A stretch of 64,000 nt of DNA from Clostridia bacterium (GTDB taxonomy: Bacteria; Bacillota; Clostridia; Acetivibrionales; DSM-2933), in NCBI GenBank assembly GCA_026416815.1, contig JAOAEJ010000095.1, forward strand, positions 1-64,000, written 5' to 3'. Shown one piece after another: positions 1 through 8,359 of this stretch. Every line of letters begins with the position of its first letter. Within the stretch, counting starts at the first letter, position 1. Both the position numbers and the translations under genes were made by a program. The notes beneath the pieces are model-generated. The model was not told the origin of the DNA. It was given only the letters and a program-made list of their open reading frames with translations, and searched no databases.

Positions 1-182
1 TCCCAAGGGATAATTAAAGCCGCAGACATTTCTCTGGCTTAAATCAATACCTATTAATTTTTCAAAGGACTATAGTGCCTTTATTTGAGCATACCCTTTT
101 TTAGGGACTCCGAAGAGTCTTTGAGGTGTTTTTCACGCTATCCTTCCTTTCATTTTGTATCTGCTACGATTTTCTTACTATT
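1..182. other. Stem-loop-rich region, possible structured RNA
   Basis: No convincing gene is seen here. Several short inverted repeats follow each other: GACTC-cgaa-GAGTC at 106-119, ACCCT/AGGG at 93-106, AAAGG/CCTTT at 64-82 and AGCC/GGCT near 18-40. Read on the minus strand, the stretch lies directly downstream of a promoter-like pair at 183-212, which would make it the 5' part of a transcript leaving the window. I could not match it to a known riboswitch, T-box, tmRNA or 6S consensus. Plus-strand frame 1 ends at a stop at about 40 after a short open tail, so the end of an unrelated gene cannot be excluded. Confidence 0.35.
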
Positions 183-212
183 AGTATAATAAAAAAACTT
201 TATAATATTCAA
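183..212 (-). promoter_or_regulatory. Candidate sigma-A promoter reading leftwards
   Basis: On the minus strand there is TTGAAT (207-212) and TATACT (183-188) with an 18-base spacer. It would start a transcript near 175 through the stem-loop-rich region. Both boxes are close to consensus, but the region is AT-rich, so a chance match is possible. Confidence 0.35.
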
Positions 213-385
213 TATATGGAAAAATAAAAGTCTTTAAAATCAGCCTATAATAGTATGGCTTTATAGGCCTAATTTAAAGAAGTTTTACACTACCAAAATA
301 AGTATTATATTTAAATTTATTATTTTGCTCAAGCTTCCTTATAAGAATCACATCTATTGAAAATAATAAACTTGGAGGGATTTTA

Positions 386-559
386 ATGAGCTATGTAAGG
401 TATAACAGAAAACACCCTAGGCTCTACAAAAAGAATATGCCTGAACAAGAAGAGGAAAATGCTCTTACACTAAGCGCAGCTTCCGCAGTTGGAATTCTTG
501 CACTTACTTTCGCTAAAGGCATATTCTGGGGCTATATGATCAAAAGAAGACTGGGATAG
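386..559 (+). CDS. 57-residue putative membrane peptide
   Basis: Short ORF of 57 residues beginning MSYVRYNRKHPRLYKK, with a strong ribosome binding site (GGAGGG) seven bases before the ATG. The N-terminal third is basic, then comes an acidic stretch (PEQEEEN), then one hydrophobic segment of about 22 residues (from LTLSAAS to WGYMI), and the protein ends in KRRLG. This suggests a single-span membrane peptide. A GC-rich hairpin follows four bases after the stop, supporting a real monocistronic gene. I do not recognise a family. It is the only intact plus-strand gene in the left half of the window. Confidence 0.6.
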   Translation: MSYVRYNRKHPRLYKKNMPEQEEENALTLSAASAVGILALTFAKGIFWGYMIKRRLG

Positions 560-562
560 ACA

Positions 563-590
563 GGAGGGCTTAAATAAGCCCTCTTGCTAT
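563..590 (+). terminator. Terminator after the 57-residue ORF
   Basis: Perfect 8-bp stem GAGGGCTT/AAGCCCTC with a 4-base loop (564-583), followed by a T-containing tail. It ends the plus-strand peptide gene. The U-run is imperfect. Confidence 0.6.
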
Positions 591-650
591 ATACTTATAC
601 TTCTTTGCTATTACTTCATCATAAATTCCAAAATAACAAAGTGGTACTAA
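591..650. repeat. Small hairpin repeat, copy 1
   Basis: Imperfect inverted repeat with arms around TTCTTTGCTATT and AATAACAAAGTGGTACTAA. The right arm and adjacent bases are nearly identical to 49081-49102. It overlaps the last codons of the minus-strand gene that ends at 647 and may serve as its terminator. Confidence 0.5.
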
Positions 651-1555
651 TTCAGGTATTCTATTCTCGGCTTAAAATCCAATTTGTCCAGCATTGAATA
701 GTAGTCTTCTTCTTCCAATTCCTCCGGTCTTTTTCCTGTAGCGCCTACCAGAAGTGCTTCCATGACATTTGTTCCGAAGGAGCGTCCCCCAAGGTTTGGC
801 GTAGTAGTTACTACCACGCTTACTCTTCTATTTTTCAGTACTTCAATATCTTCCGGTGTTACTGTGTTGGTTACTATTGTTTTTCCCGACATATCCATAG
901 GCATATATTTCTTTATATAGTGATAGTCTCCAGCTATTATATCGGCATTTTTATAATAACTGATAAATCGTTTTTGCCTGTTTTCCTTCTGCTTCTCTCC
1001 TGTGGGGTATAATAGTTCAAAAGGTAGTCTTGATACCACTGGTATTGCAAGCTCTGCTATCCCTTTAAATGTTCTTAGCCTCCTTATTGGTACAGGAATG
1101 CCCAGTGCAAAAATGAGGTCACCTATTGTCACGTCACAGCCACACTCTACAAAAGCACTTGCCATTTTGTATCTGTCCGCAGCACTTGTCATTAGCACTT
1201 TTTTGTTTTTAAAGTCAATTATATTACTGTCGTTTAGAAATTTTATTACTCTTTTTTCAAGGGTATTTTTTATTCCTGAGCCGTCTACTATGGGGGTTTG
1301 TTTGGCTGCCTTCCAAAGGGGTATAGCATCTTTAATTATATATCTCCTATCTGTTCCAGTTGTTAGATATAGGTCGATCCCCCCCATCCCAAAAGCATCA
1401 ACTTTTCCATCCAGAGTTTTTATCAGTTCTATTGCTTTATTTATATCTCCATCGGTTCCTATTCTTTCTACAAGGAATTTTTCGCCCAGAAACTCAGTCT
1501 CTATACTTTTATCTCTTCTGGACGACCCAATGCTAACACTAACTATTCTTTTCAT
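647..1555 (-). CDS. Quinate 5-dehydrogenase-like protein
   Basis: A 302-residue protein starting MKRIVSVSIGSSRRD, with the ATG preceded by an AGGAGTGG ribosome binding site. It resembles a conserved clostridial family that databases label quinate 5-dehydrogenase; the biochemical role of that family is not something the sequence proves. A central stretch (KKVLMTSAADRYKMA) and a Gly-rich C-terminal part (TTTPNLGGRSFGTNVMEALL) are the most family-like segments. No signal peptide or membrane segment is visible. It is separated from the upstream biosynthetic operon by about 340 bases with three hairpins, so it is probably its own unit. A link to the cyclase at 1899-3038 (both names point to shikimate-like carbocycles) is tempting but unsupported. 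Confidence 0.6.
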   Translation of the reverse strand: MKRIVSVSIGSSRRDKSIETEFLGEKFLVERIGTDGDINKAIELIKTLDGKVDAFGMGGIDLYLTTGTDRRYIIKDAIPLWKAAKQTPIVDGSGIKNTLEKRVIKFLNDSNIIDFKNKKVLMTSAADRYKMASAFVECGCDVTIGDLIFALGIPVPIRRLRTFKGIAELAIPVVSRLPFELLYPTGEKQKENRQKRFISYYKNADIIAGDYHYIKKYMPMDMSGKTIVTNTVTPEDIEVLKNRRVSVVVTTTPNLGGRSFGTNVMEALLVGATGKRPEELEEEDYYSMLDKLDFKPRIEYLN

Positions 1556-1682
1556 TTCAACCTACCACTCCTAAAATATAAGCAAGTAAAAGCAACAATC
1601 ACCTCATTACTCGATTATGATATCCTTATTATTAGCAAAATATTGAAAGAAAAAACATCGAATTTAGATTGTTTCTCATGAA

Positions 1683-1728
1683 ATAAATAAAAGTAGCCCA
1701 AATATACTTGTGGCTACTTTTATTTATA
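1683..1728. terminator. Bidirectional terminator, hairpin 1 of 3
   Basis: Stem of about 17 bp (AATAAATAAAAGTAGCC paired with GGCTACTTTTATTTATA) and a 12-base loop. A-runs and T-runs flank both sides, so it can terminate in either direction. It probably ends the NRPS-cyclase operon. Confidence 0.6.
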
Positions 1729-1730
1729 TA

Positions 1731-1782
1731 AATTGCAAAAAAGAATCTACAACGAAGTTCTCCCTAAATCTTTTTTGCAATT
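1731..1782. repeat. Hairpin 2 of 3
   Basis: Perfect 14-bp inverted repeat AATTGCAAAAAAGA / TCTTTTTTGCAATT around a 24-base loop. It sits immediately beside the first hairpin in the gap after the cyclase gene. Confidence 0.5.
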
Positions 1783-1799
1783 TGTTACCTTAAGTTATA

Positions 1800-1840
1800 T
1801 TGCGATAATCAAATTTTTCCTTGTAATATCATTATCGCAA
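1800..1840. repeat. Hairpin 3 of 3
   Basis: Perfect 10-bp inverted repeat TTGCGATAAT / ATTATCGCAA with a 21-base loop, about 60 bases after the cyclase stop codon in transcription order. It is the first of three tandem hairpins met by a transcript from the operon. Apart from the three hairpins, I see nothing else in the 1556-1898 gap. Confidence 0.5.
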
Positions 1841-1898
1841 TTTATATAGTTAGCTTTTGTCTCGTGATATCGGATGTTATCTTTTAGCTAATTGTTAT

Positions 1899-3038
1899 TT
1901 AATAGCTTTCTTGAATAGCTGCTTTCACTATATCCGGTTCTACTTTTATCATATGGTAGTCTCCATCTACAACACATTTACCTATTTCCTTCAATATTAC
2001 AAAACGTACTCCTGATATATCCTTTTTATTATCTAATTCAATTCTTTTTATTATGTCACTTATGGTCAGACAGGAGGGGATTTTTGTAGGGGTTTTCAGA
2101 TGAGTTAAAACATCTATATGCTCCTGAACCTCTCTTTCGCTCAAATATCCTAATTTCCTACTTATTCGTGCTGCCACAACCATCCCGATGGAAACACACT
2201 CTCCATGAGAGAGCTCGCCTTTACATAGCCTTTCTACTGCATGGCCTACTGTATGGCCGTATTCAAGTATCATAGCCAGCTTTTTCTCCGAAGGGTCAGC
2301 TTTTAAAATAGGGATTTTAGATTCGATACTCATTCTGACTAAGTTGTGGATAAACCCTTCGGATAATTCAAATTGATTTACAATTATATCCTTTAGCTTC
2401 TCAAAAAATCTCCTATCATATATTAATCCGTTTTTTACTGTCTCTACAAGACTAGCTCGTAAAAATCTTTCGGACTCCGATATCAGGAAGCTAGTATCTA
2501 TAAGGCTGAATATAGGAGTATAGTATAAGCCTATCATATTTTTACCGGCAATAGAGTTTACACCCTGTTTACGACTCATAATGCTGTCGGTCTGTGCCAG
2601 AAATGTTGTAGGAATATGGAAAAACCTAATACCACGGAATATCAGTGCTGCAGCCAGCCCAGTAATATTTCCTATAACACCGCCTCCTAAAGCGATAAGA
2701 ACCGAACTTTTGGACACATCTTCCTCGAAAAGAGTTTCTACAAGATAGTTTACATTTGCAATTGTTTTGTTTGGTTCACCGGCCGGTAAAGCTATGAGCT
2801 TTACAGGAAAGTTCCTTCTTAAATGATTGTAAAGCCTTTGTCCTATTGTCGGTTCAATATTTGTATCAGTTATTATATAAAACCTGTCCGCAACTATTCT
2901 TTCCATTTTTTCCAGCAAAGAATCTTGCCATATATCGTGACCTAGATATATAGGTGAAGACTCGGATAAATGGGTCTCAAGTACTGATTCCTCCTTATGG
3001 AAGCTAATAAACTCCTGTTTTATTAAAGTATTATTCAT
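1899..3038 (-). CDS. Sugar-phosphate cyclase, 2-deoxy-scyllo-inosose synthase-like
   Basis: A 379-residue member of the dehydroquinate-synthase superfamily, NAD- and divalent-metal-dependent enzymes that cyclize phosphorylated sugars. Residue choices favour the DOI synthase (BtrC/NeoC) branch over true AroB: GGGVIGN where AroB has GGGVIGD, DSIMSRKQGVN where AroB has a Gly-Gly-Lys-type loop, ETVKNGLI where AroB has E-x-IK-x-G, and EYGHTVGHAVE where AroB has NFGHTFGHAIE. GKNMIG and HGECVSIGM complete the active site, and the metal ligands Glu and two His are present. DOI synthase makes 2-deoxy-scyllo-inosose from glucose 6-phosphate, the first step to 2-deoxystreptamine. The gene starts 60 bases after the second NRPS gene, so it is very likely cotranscribed. 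It may be an uncharacterised cyclase with another substrate. No aminotransferase partner (BtrS-like) is in the window. Confidence 0.65.
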   Translation of the reverse strand: MNNTLIKQEFISFHKEESVLETHLSESSPIYLGHDIWQDSLLEKMERIVADRFYIITDTNIEPTIGQRLYNHLRRNFPVKLIALPAGEPNKTIANVNYLVETLFEEDVSKSSVLIALGGGVIGNITGLAAALIFRGIRFFHIPTTFLAQTDSIMSRKQGVNSIAGKNMIGLYYTPIFSLIDTSFLISESERFLRASLVETVKNGLIYDRRFFEKLKDIIVNQFELSEGFIHNLVRMSIESKIPILKADPSEKKLAMILEYGHTVGHAVERLCKGELSHGECVSIGMVVAARISRKLGYLSEREVQEHIDVLTHLKTPTKIPSCLTISDIIKRIELDNKKDISGVRFVILKEIGKCVVDGDYHMIKVEPDIVKAAIQESY

Positions 3039-3098
3039 ATCTTATCCCCCTTTTTTATTAGTATAAGATTTGGTACACTGTACTCAACACTCATAAAA

Positions 3099-6000
3099 TC
3101 AACATCCAGTATGCCTTAAGTCTGAAAACAGCTTATGCAGTTCATAGTATATTTCGTTGAGTTTAGCTGTTACCCAACCAATTGATTCTATGAATTGAAT
3201 TCCTTTTAACTCCTTGTATTTGGCGCTAAGGTTATGAAAGTCCTCTATACCCTTTTCAAAGCCCTTAATGATTTCTTCAGAAATAGAGGTATAAGCAGCA
3301 AGCTCCCTGATGAAGTCCCTGAAGAATATAAATTTATACTCCCAGTCAACAAATATGTCCGCCAGAAAACGTACCATTTCCTGATGATTATCATTATATT
3401 TACCAATACTTTCAATAGCTGCACACATTTCTTTTACTGCACCGAGGCCTACATTTGCTCTATAATGTTTTTGGTCAAATTCAACATCAATTTTATCTAA
3501 GTTCATATAGCTATCAATATATTTTTCTAAAAGATACAAGCCAAGGTCTTTTATATCTATATCCTTAAAGTTTGAAAAATCTATTTCGTATATCTGGTGA
3601 GGAGGCGTTATTTGTTGAACAGGATGCCCATCTAAATACTTCATTCCTTTTAATCCTGTAAAAGCCCTGTAGAAATCCTTTTTCGGTATTTCTCCAATAT
3701 AGCTAAATGCACTGTCATAGACAAGATAACCGTTATCGGTTATATCAACCATAAGGAATGAGTGAGCAGCTCCACCATCGCCTGCACTCAGAGCTTTCCT
3801 ATCAATATTGGCATCCAATCCTTCCCGCCATTTCTCCTCTGAAGTACAATAATCCGGTGAAAAATTCAAGTAATAGGTTGTCCCCCTTGCAATAACCAGT
3901 TTATCATTCTTTAAACTATCGTTACAAAACCTTACACCCTCATCAAGACTATCAAAAGATTTTAACTTATGGTCGAAGCCTACCTGTGTTTGCAAAATAT
4001 CCACAAAACCTGCTAAAGCTCCGAATGGTATATCCATGTATGCAATTCTTCCATTATTTTTTAGCATATCACTGCAATCTATAAAACCAATAAACGGTTT
4101 TCCCCAACATGCATACATAAATATAGGACTAAGGTTTAACTTTTTTTCATACCTAATCACTTCGCTAAGCAACCCTGTAGTACAATCAATGTAATAGGGG
4201 TACTGTGCATATGGAGTATAGCTTTTATTGTAGGTTCTTTTAATTTCACTGCCTGCTTCATCATTCAAAAGGGTGTCTTCTTTCGTAGTTGCTTTTGAGG
4301 ACTCTTGATTAACTTTCTCTATACAGTAATTTAATATAAACTTAAGAGTTTCTTCAAAGCATTCCTTGAATCTGTTCATATTTTCAGCTTTTAAATATTT
4401 TTCATTATATCTGATAGCAAGTTGAAGCGATTCATTTATTATGGCTCCGGAAATATCAATAGGGCTAAAATGCTTATTACGGGGATTCGCACTTATATCA
4501 ACTATTTCATTTGCCGGACAGTAGGATAGTAAGCTTCCATGTTCTTTTTCTACAAGTCCGTCCAACTGGCCCAAATAATTGAAGGAGATTTCAGGCTCTA
4601 ATGCCTTTAGTCTCTCATTGCGGCTAATGTATCTTGCTATACCGTAGTTTAATCCCTTATTGGGGATACATTTAAGGTTTTCCTTTATATAAAGTATTGT
4701 TTTTTCTACTGATTCCTGTTTTTCAAACCAGACTGGATATCGGGTAGTAAACCATCCTATAGTTCTGGATAAGTCCATTTCTTCCATTATCTCTTCCCTG
4801 CCGTGTCCCTCCAGTGTTATCAGCACCTTATCTACACTAAAGGTTTTCGTAATAGATATTGAAAGAGCAGCCATCAGTACATCATCTATGCTGGTATCAA
4901 AGGCCTGGTTTGCCTGCTTCAATAATATTCCGGTATATTCCTTATTAAATGACATATCAAGAACATTAAAATCCTTCAGGTAATTGTCCTTCATTTCAGT
5001 CTCCAGCAATGTCCTTGTCTCCGATGGATTAATTCGTTCCCAGTACTCTACATCGATATATTCCCTTTGAGGGTATTCATACAGTTTTTCAGCCCAATCC
5101 TTGAAGGATGTAGTTTTTGGCGGTAAATCATACTGAAGTTTTGCACGGTATAATTTCTCCATATCATCCAGCATAATTCTCCACGAAACCCCGTCAATAA
5201 CCAAGTGATGTATTGGAACCATAAGCCTTTTCCCATTTAGACCCAGGTCAAAAACAATTCCTTTTATCAGTAAATCCCCTTCAAGATTTAAGCTATCCTG
5301 AATTTCCTTACCTATCTCTATCATTTTTTGCTGCTGAACTTGGTATGTATAGTTAGACAGGTTTATAATATCAAGTTTAAATTCTACTTCACTATTTTTT
5401 CTGTTAAACTGTTTAATCTCTTCACTGCTAATTTTATATGTCATTCTGAGAGCATCGTGGTATATAATTATTTTTTTAAACACATCTTCAAGCAGCTTTA
5501 TATCAACGTCTTCGTTCAACATGAACATATTGGTTTGATTCCAGTAATGTTGCTGTCCGAATTCATTTTGGAAGAACCATTTTTGTATAGGAGTCACTAA
5601 CACTTCTCCTGATATCTCTCCCTGATTTGCCAATACTTCTTTTGTGCTGCTTTTCAAATTTTCAAATATACCTGCGATAGTTTTATGCTTGAGAATATCC
5701 TTCACTGCAATGTTCATACCTAATTGATTAGTCTTTGCAATTATTTGTATAGCCTTAATGGAGTCTCCACCTAAGTCAAAGAAGTTGTCATTTATTCCCA
5801 CCTTTTCTACTCTGAGAACTTCCTGCCAAAACTCTGCGAATTTTTCTTCGTTCTCGTTACGAGGCTTTATATACTCGGTGGAAAAAGCCATTTTTTCATC
5901 AGGCTCGGGCAGCAACTTTCTGTCCACCTTTCCGTTTGGTGTTAGCGGAAGTGCATCTAACTGGACTAGATAGGATGGTACCATATAATCGGGTAATTCC

Positions 6001-8261
6001 TCTGAAAGGTATTCCCTGATACTCGAGAGCGAAAGCTTTTCCTCTGAAACCAAGTAGGCTGCAAGGCTTTTTGAGCCGTTTATTCCATCCCTTGCTATTA
6101 CTACGGCTTCTTTTATCGAAGGGTAGTTCATAAGGTGAACTTCTATTTCACCGGTCTCTACCCTAAAGCCTCTTATTTTGACTTGATGGTCCTTTCTGCC
6201 CAGAAATTCAATATTTCCACTAACGGTCCAACGGGCTATATCACCGGTTTTATACATTTTTTCTCCCGTAAAAAACGGGTCGTCCATAAATCTTTGAGAA
6301 GTGAGTTCGGGATTATTCAAATAACCTCTTCCTACACAGTCTCCGGAAATATATAATTCTCCAGCTACACCTACAGGCTGAAGCCTTTGGTTTTCATCCA
6401 ATATGTATACCCTTGTATTAGAGATAGGTCTGCCAATAGAAGGCAACTCTGGTATTTCTCCCAAAGGATCTATGGTTAAAGTTGTAGCTACATGAGTTTC
6501 GGAAGGTCCATAGTGATTATGTAAGTATACTTTGTTTTCCTTCAGATACTTTTTCATATGCTCCGAAACTACCAGTTGTTCACCGGCAGTTATCATATGG
6601 GTTACACAGTCAGGGATTTTTTCAATATACTTTTCGCTGTTAAATAAAAGCTTTATATATGCTACGGGAAATGATAGTATTTTAATATTGTTTTGTGCTA
6701 TGAAATCCAATAGACCCTCAACATCATTTCTCAATTCGCTACTTATAAGATACAGTTCTCCACCTGCAAGCAGTGTCGAAAATATCTCCTGAAATGAAAC
6801 GTCAAAACTTATAGTCGTAAACTGAAGTAGTTTGCTGCTGAACTCCAGATTTGTTTTACTATACTGGAAGCTTATAAGGTTGACGAGATTGCGGTGCTCA
6901 AGCATTACCCCTTTTGGCTTGCCGGTAGAACCGGACGTATATATTACATATACAAGGTCCTGTGGTCCGGATACATTTTCCACGGCTTCTACCTTGCCTG
7001 ATAAATCCTGTAGGATTTTATCAACCATTATTACCTTTTTCAGCTTATTTGCATTTCGTGTATACTCGTCATCACTCCCTGTACCATCACCGTTAGGTAG
7101 TAAAGAAATAAAATCAATGCTCTTTGCTGTTTTTTCAGTTGTCAGCATTATGTCTACATGTGAGTCTTCCAGCATAGCTTTGACTCTTTTTTCCGGATAT
7201 TCAGGGTCTATAGGCAAATATGCGCCTCCTGCCTTTAAAATCCCCAGTATACCTCCAATTAATTCCAAAGAGCGTTCCATCATTACCGCAACAATACTTC
7301 CCTTTCTAACTCCCTCCTTACGAAGAGCTGCTGCAACGTTATTGGCTCTCATATTCAATTCTGCATATGTAAGATATTTCTCTCCGAAGATTACTGCCCT
7401 GCTTTCCGGTGTTCTTTCTGCTTGCTCCTCAAATAATTGGTGTATTGTTTTATCCGACGGATATTGCTCCTGTGTATTATTTAATTCATACAGCAACTTC
7501 CTCGTGTCTTCCGGCGGCAGTACACCCGCTTCACATAGTAGACTCTTAGTGTTATGTGTTGCAGTATGTAAAAAACTTTCTAAATGCCTATATATCTGCT
7601 TTACAGTTTCTTCAGCATATCGTCCGGAATCATATTGAATCACACATTCTATGGACGTACCGGTTATTGTAAAGCAGAAAGCCATTCCGGCTTGTACCTC
7701 TTCAACAAGCTTTATATCATGTATATTACTTAGCATTGCCATTGCTGCAACATAAGGAACATCATTCCTATAAACACCTAGATTTAAGGCTTCGTCTATT
7801 TTTGACATGGGGTAGTTTTGATTATTGTTTGCTTCGGTTACTGTTTGTTTTATGTTTAACAAAAACTCTTTGAATGTTATTGTTTCAATTAACTTACTTC
7901 GTAAAAGCAGTAGTTCGTTTATATAGTTAGCCTTAACCTTTTGCTTCAGTACCGGGGAGCCGATAATTATATCCTCAGCGCCCGTGTATCTGTGTAGAAG
8001 ATACATAACCCCGGATAATAAAACCATAAAGGTCCCGTAATCGGAATTATTACTCATACTGATAATTTTGCCTGAAGTAGTATCAGGTAGGCAAAACGAT
8101 ATACTTTCTTTTTTTCCCCTCTCATCTTTTGTATAAGAATAGTCCTCGGGGAAAGTATTTATTGTTATTTCACCGGAGAGCTTATCCAGCCAGTAGTTTT
8201 TTTCGTTGTCAAACTTACCGCTGGATAATATAAGATTTTGTGAATACTTATCCATCTTCAT
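3099..8261 (-). CDS. NRPS: half-C, A, PCP, E and BtrH-like C-terminal domain
   Basis: A 1720-residue cytoplasmic synthetase. Residues ~15-260 are only the C-terminal half of a condensation domain, with no HHxxxDG. Residues ~270-790 are an adenylation domain (YTSGSTG near 440) with specificity residues I read as D-V-Q-S-I-A-H-V-A-K, close to proline codes (DVQLIAHVVK type). The carrier protein (LGGDSIKAI near 830) is followed by an epimerization domain (HHLVIDGVSW near 1015; EGHGRE; NYLGQLDG), so the activated residue should leave in D form. The last ~370 residues are not a thioesterase: no GxSxG. They show a Cys near 1357 (DCTTGLLSE), His near 1497 (GAAHSFLMVD) and Asp near 1512 (VYDSAF), then a helical region. 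This order fits the BtrH N-terminal papain-like fold, known for moving an acyl chain from a carrier protein to an aminoglycoside amine. The ATG follows AGGTATAGAAAATG; 98 bases separate it from the larger NRPS. Confidence 0.85.
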   Translation of the reverse strand: MKMDKYSQNLILSSGKFDNEKNYWLDKLSGEITINTFPEDYSYTKDERGKKESISFCLPDTTSGKIISMSNNSDYGTFMVLLSGVMYLLHRYTGAEDIIIGSPVLKQKVKANYINELLLLRSKLIETITFKEFLLNIKQTVTEANNNQNYPMSKIDEALNLGVYRNDVPYVAAMAMLSNIHDIKLVEEVQAGMAFCFTITGTSIECVIQYDSGRYAEETVKQIYRHLESFLHTATHNTKSLLCEAGVLPPEDTRKLLYELNNTQEQYPSDKTIHQLFEEQAERTPESRAVIFGEKYLTYAELNMRANNVAAALRKEGVRKGSIVAVMMERSLELIGGILGILKAGGAYLPIDPEYPEKRVKAMLEDSHVDIMLTTEKTAKSIDFISLLPNGDGTGSDDEYTRNANKLKKVIMVDKILQDLSGKVEAVENVSGPQDLVYVIYTSGSTGKPKGVMLEHRNLVNLISFQYSKTNLEFSSKLLQFTTISFDVSFQEIFSTLLAGGELYLISSELRNDVEGLLDFIAQNNIKILSFPVAYIKLLFNSEKYIEKIPDCVTHMITAGEQLVVSEHMKKYLKENKVYLHNHYGPSETHVATTLTIDPLGEIPELPSIGRPISNTRVYILDENQRLQPVGVAGELYISGDCVGRGYLNNPELTSQRFMDDPFFTGEKMYKTGDIARWTVSGNIEFLGRKDHQVKIRGFRVETGEIEVHLMNYPSIKEAVVIARDGINGSKSLAAYLVSEEKLSLSSIREYLSEELPDYMVPSYLVQLDALPLTPNGKVDRKLLPEPDEKMAFSTEYIKPRNENEEKFAEFWQEVLRVEKVGINDNFFDLGGDSIKAIQIIAKTNQLGMNIAVKDILKHKTIAGIFENLKSSTKEVLANQGEISGEVLVTPIQKWFFQNEFGQQHYWNQTNMFMLNEDVDIKLLEDVFKKIIIYHDALRMTYKISSEEIKQFNRKNSEVEFKLDIINLSNYTYQVQQQKMIEIGKEIQDSLNLEGDLLIKGIVFDLGLNGKRLMVPIHHLVIDGVSWRIMLDDMEKLYRAKLQYDLPPKTTSFKDWAEKLYEYPQREYIDVEYWERINPSETRTLLETEMKDNYLKDFNVLDMSFNKEYTGILLKQANQAFDTSIDDVLMAALSISITKTFSVDKVLITLEGHGREEIMEEMDLSRTIGWFTTRYPVWFEKQESVEKTILYIKENLKCIPNKGLNYGIARYISRNERLKALEPEISFNYLGQLDGLVEKEHGSLLSYCPANEIVDISANPRNKHFSPIDISGAIINESLQLAIRYNEKYLKAENMNRFKECFEETLKFILNYCIEKVNQESSKATTKEDTLLNDEAGSEIKRTYNKSYTPYAQYPYYIDCTTGLLSEVIRYEKKLNLSPIFMYACWGKPFIGFIDCSDMLKNNGRIAYMDIPFGALAGFVDILQTQVGFDHKLKSFDSLDEGVRFCNDSLKNDKLVIARGTTYYLNFSPDYCTSEEKWREGLDANIDRKALSAGDGGAAHSFLMVDITDNGYLVYDSAFSYIGEIPKKDFYRAFTGLKGMKYLDGHPVQQITPPHQIYEIDFSNFKDIDIKDLGLYLLEKYIDSYMNLDKIDVEFDQKHYRANVGLGAVKEMCAAIESIGKYNDNHQEMVRFLADIFVDWEYKFIFFRDFIRELAAYTSISEEIIKGFEKGIEDFHNLSAKYKELKGIQFIESIGWVTAKLNEIYYELHKLFSDLRHTGC

Positions 8262-8288
8262 TTTCTATACCTCCCAAATCCTTGAGTT

Positions 8289-8347
8289 ATATAGATAAGC
8301 CAGTGTAAATTTAGTAACATCACACCTTTACAGTGACTTATCTATAG
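8289..8347. repeat. Intergenic hairpin between the two NRPS genes
   Basis: Imperfect inverted repeat of about 20 bp per arm (ATAGATAAGCCAGTGTAAA facing TTTACAGTGACTTATCTAT) in the 98-base gap between the NRPS genes. There is no T-run, so it is more likely an RNA-processing or stability hairpin, or an inserted miniature element, than a strong terminator. Confidence 0.55.
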
Positions 8348-8359
8348 ACTTTCGTTCTC

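Noticed and set aside
1-182. T-box or tmRNA at the left edge
   Set aside because: No AGGGTGG-type antiterminator core and no tmRNA ends are visible in the stretch available.
647-1555. Quinate dehydrogenase-like gene as part of the NRPS cluster
   Set aside because: About 340 bases with three hairpins separate it from the cyclase gene, and the family is common in Clostridia without such clusters.
1899-3038. Housekeeping 3-dehydroquinate synthase (aroB)
   Set aside because: Several active-site positions differ from AroB in the direction of DOI synthase, and the gene is in an NRPS operon instead of with aro genes; kept only as an alternative.
3099-4230. Thioesterase domain at the NRPS end
   Set aside because: No GxSxG nucleophile motif; the visible residues fit a Cys-His-Asp arrangement instead.
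6832-7638. 268-residue plus-strand frame opposite the NRPS A domain
   Set aside because: No family resemblance, no ribosome binding site, and it lies fully within the conserved A domain on the other strand.
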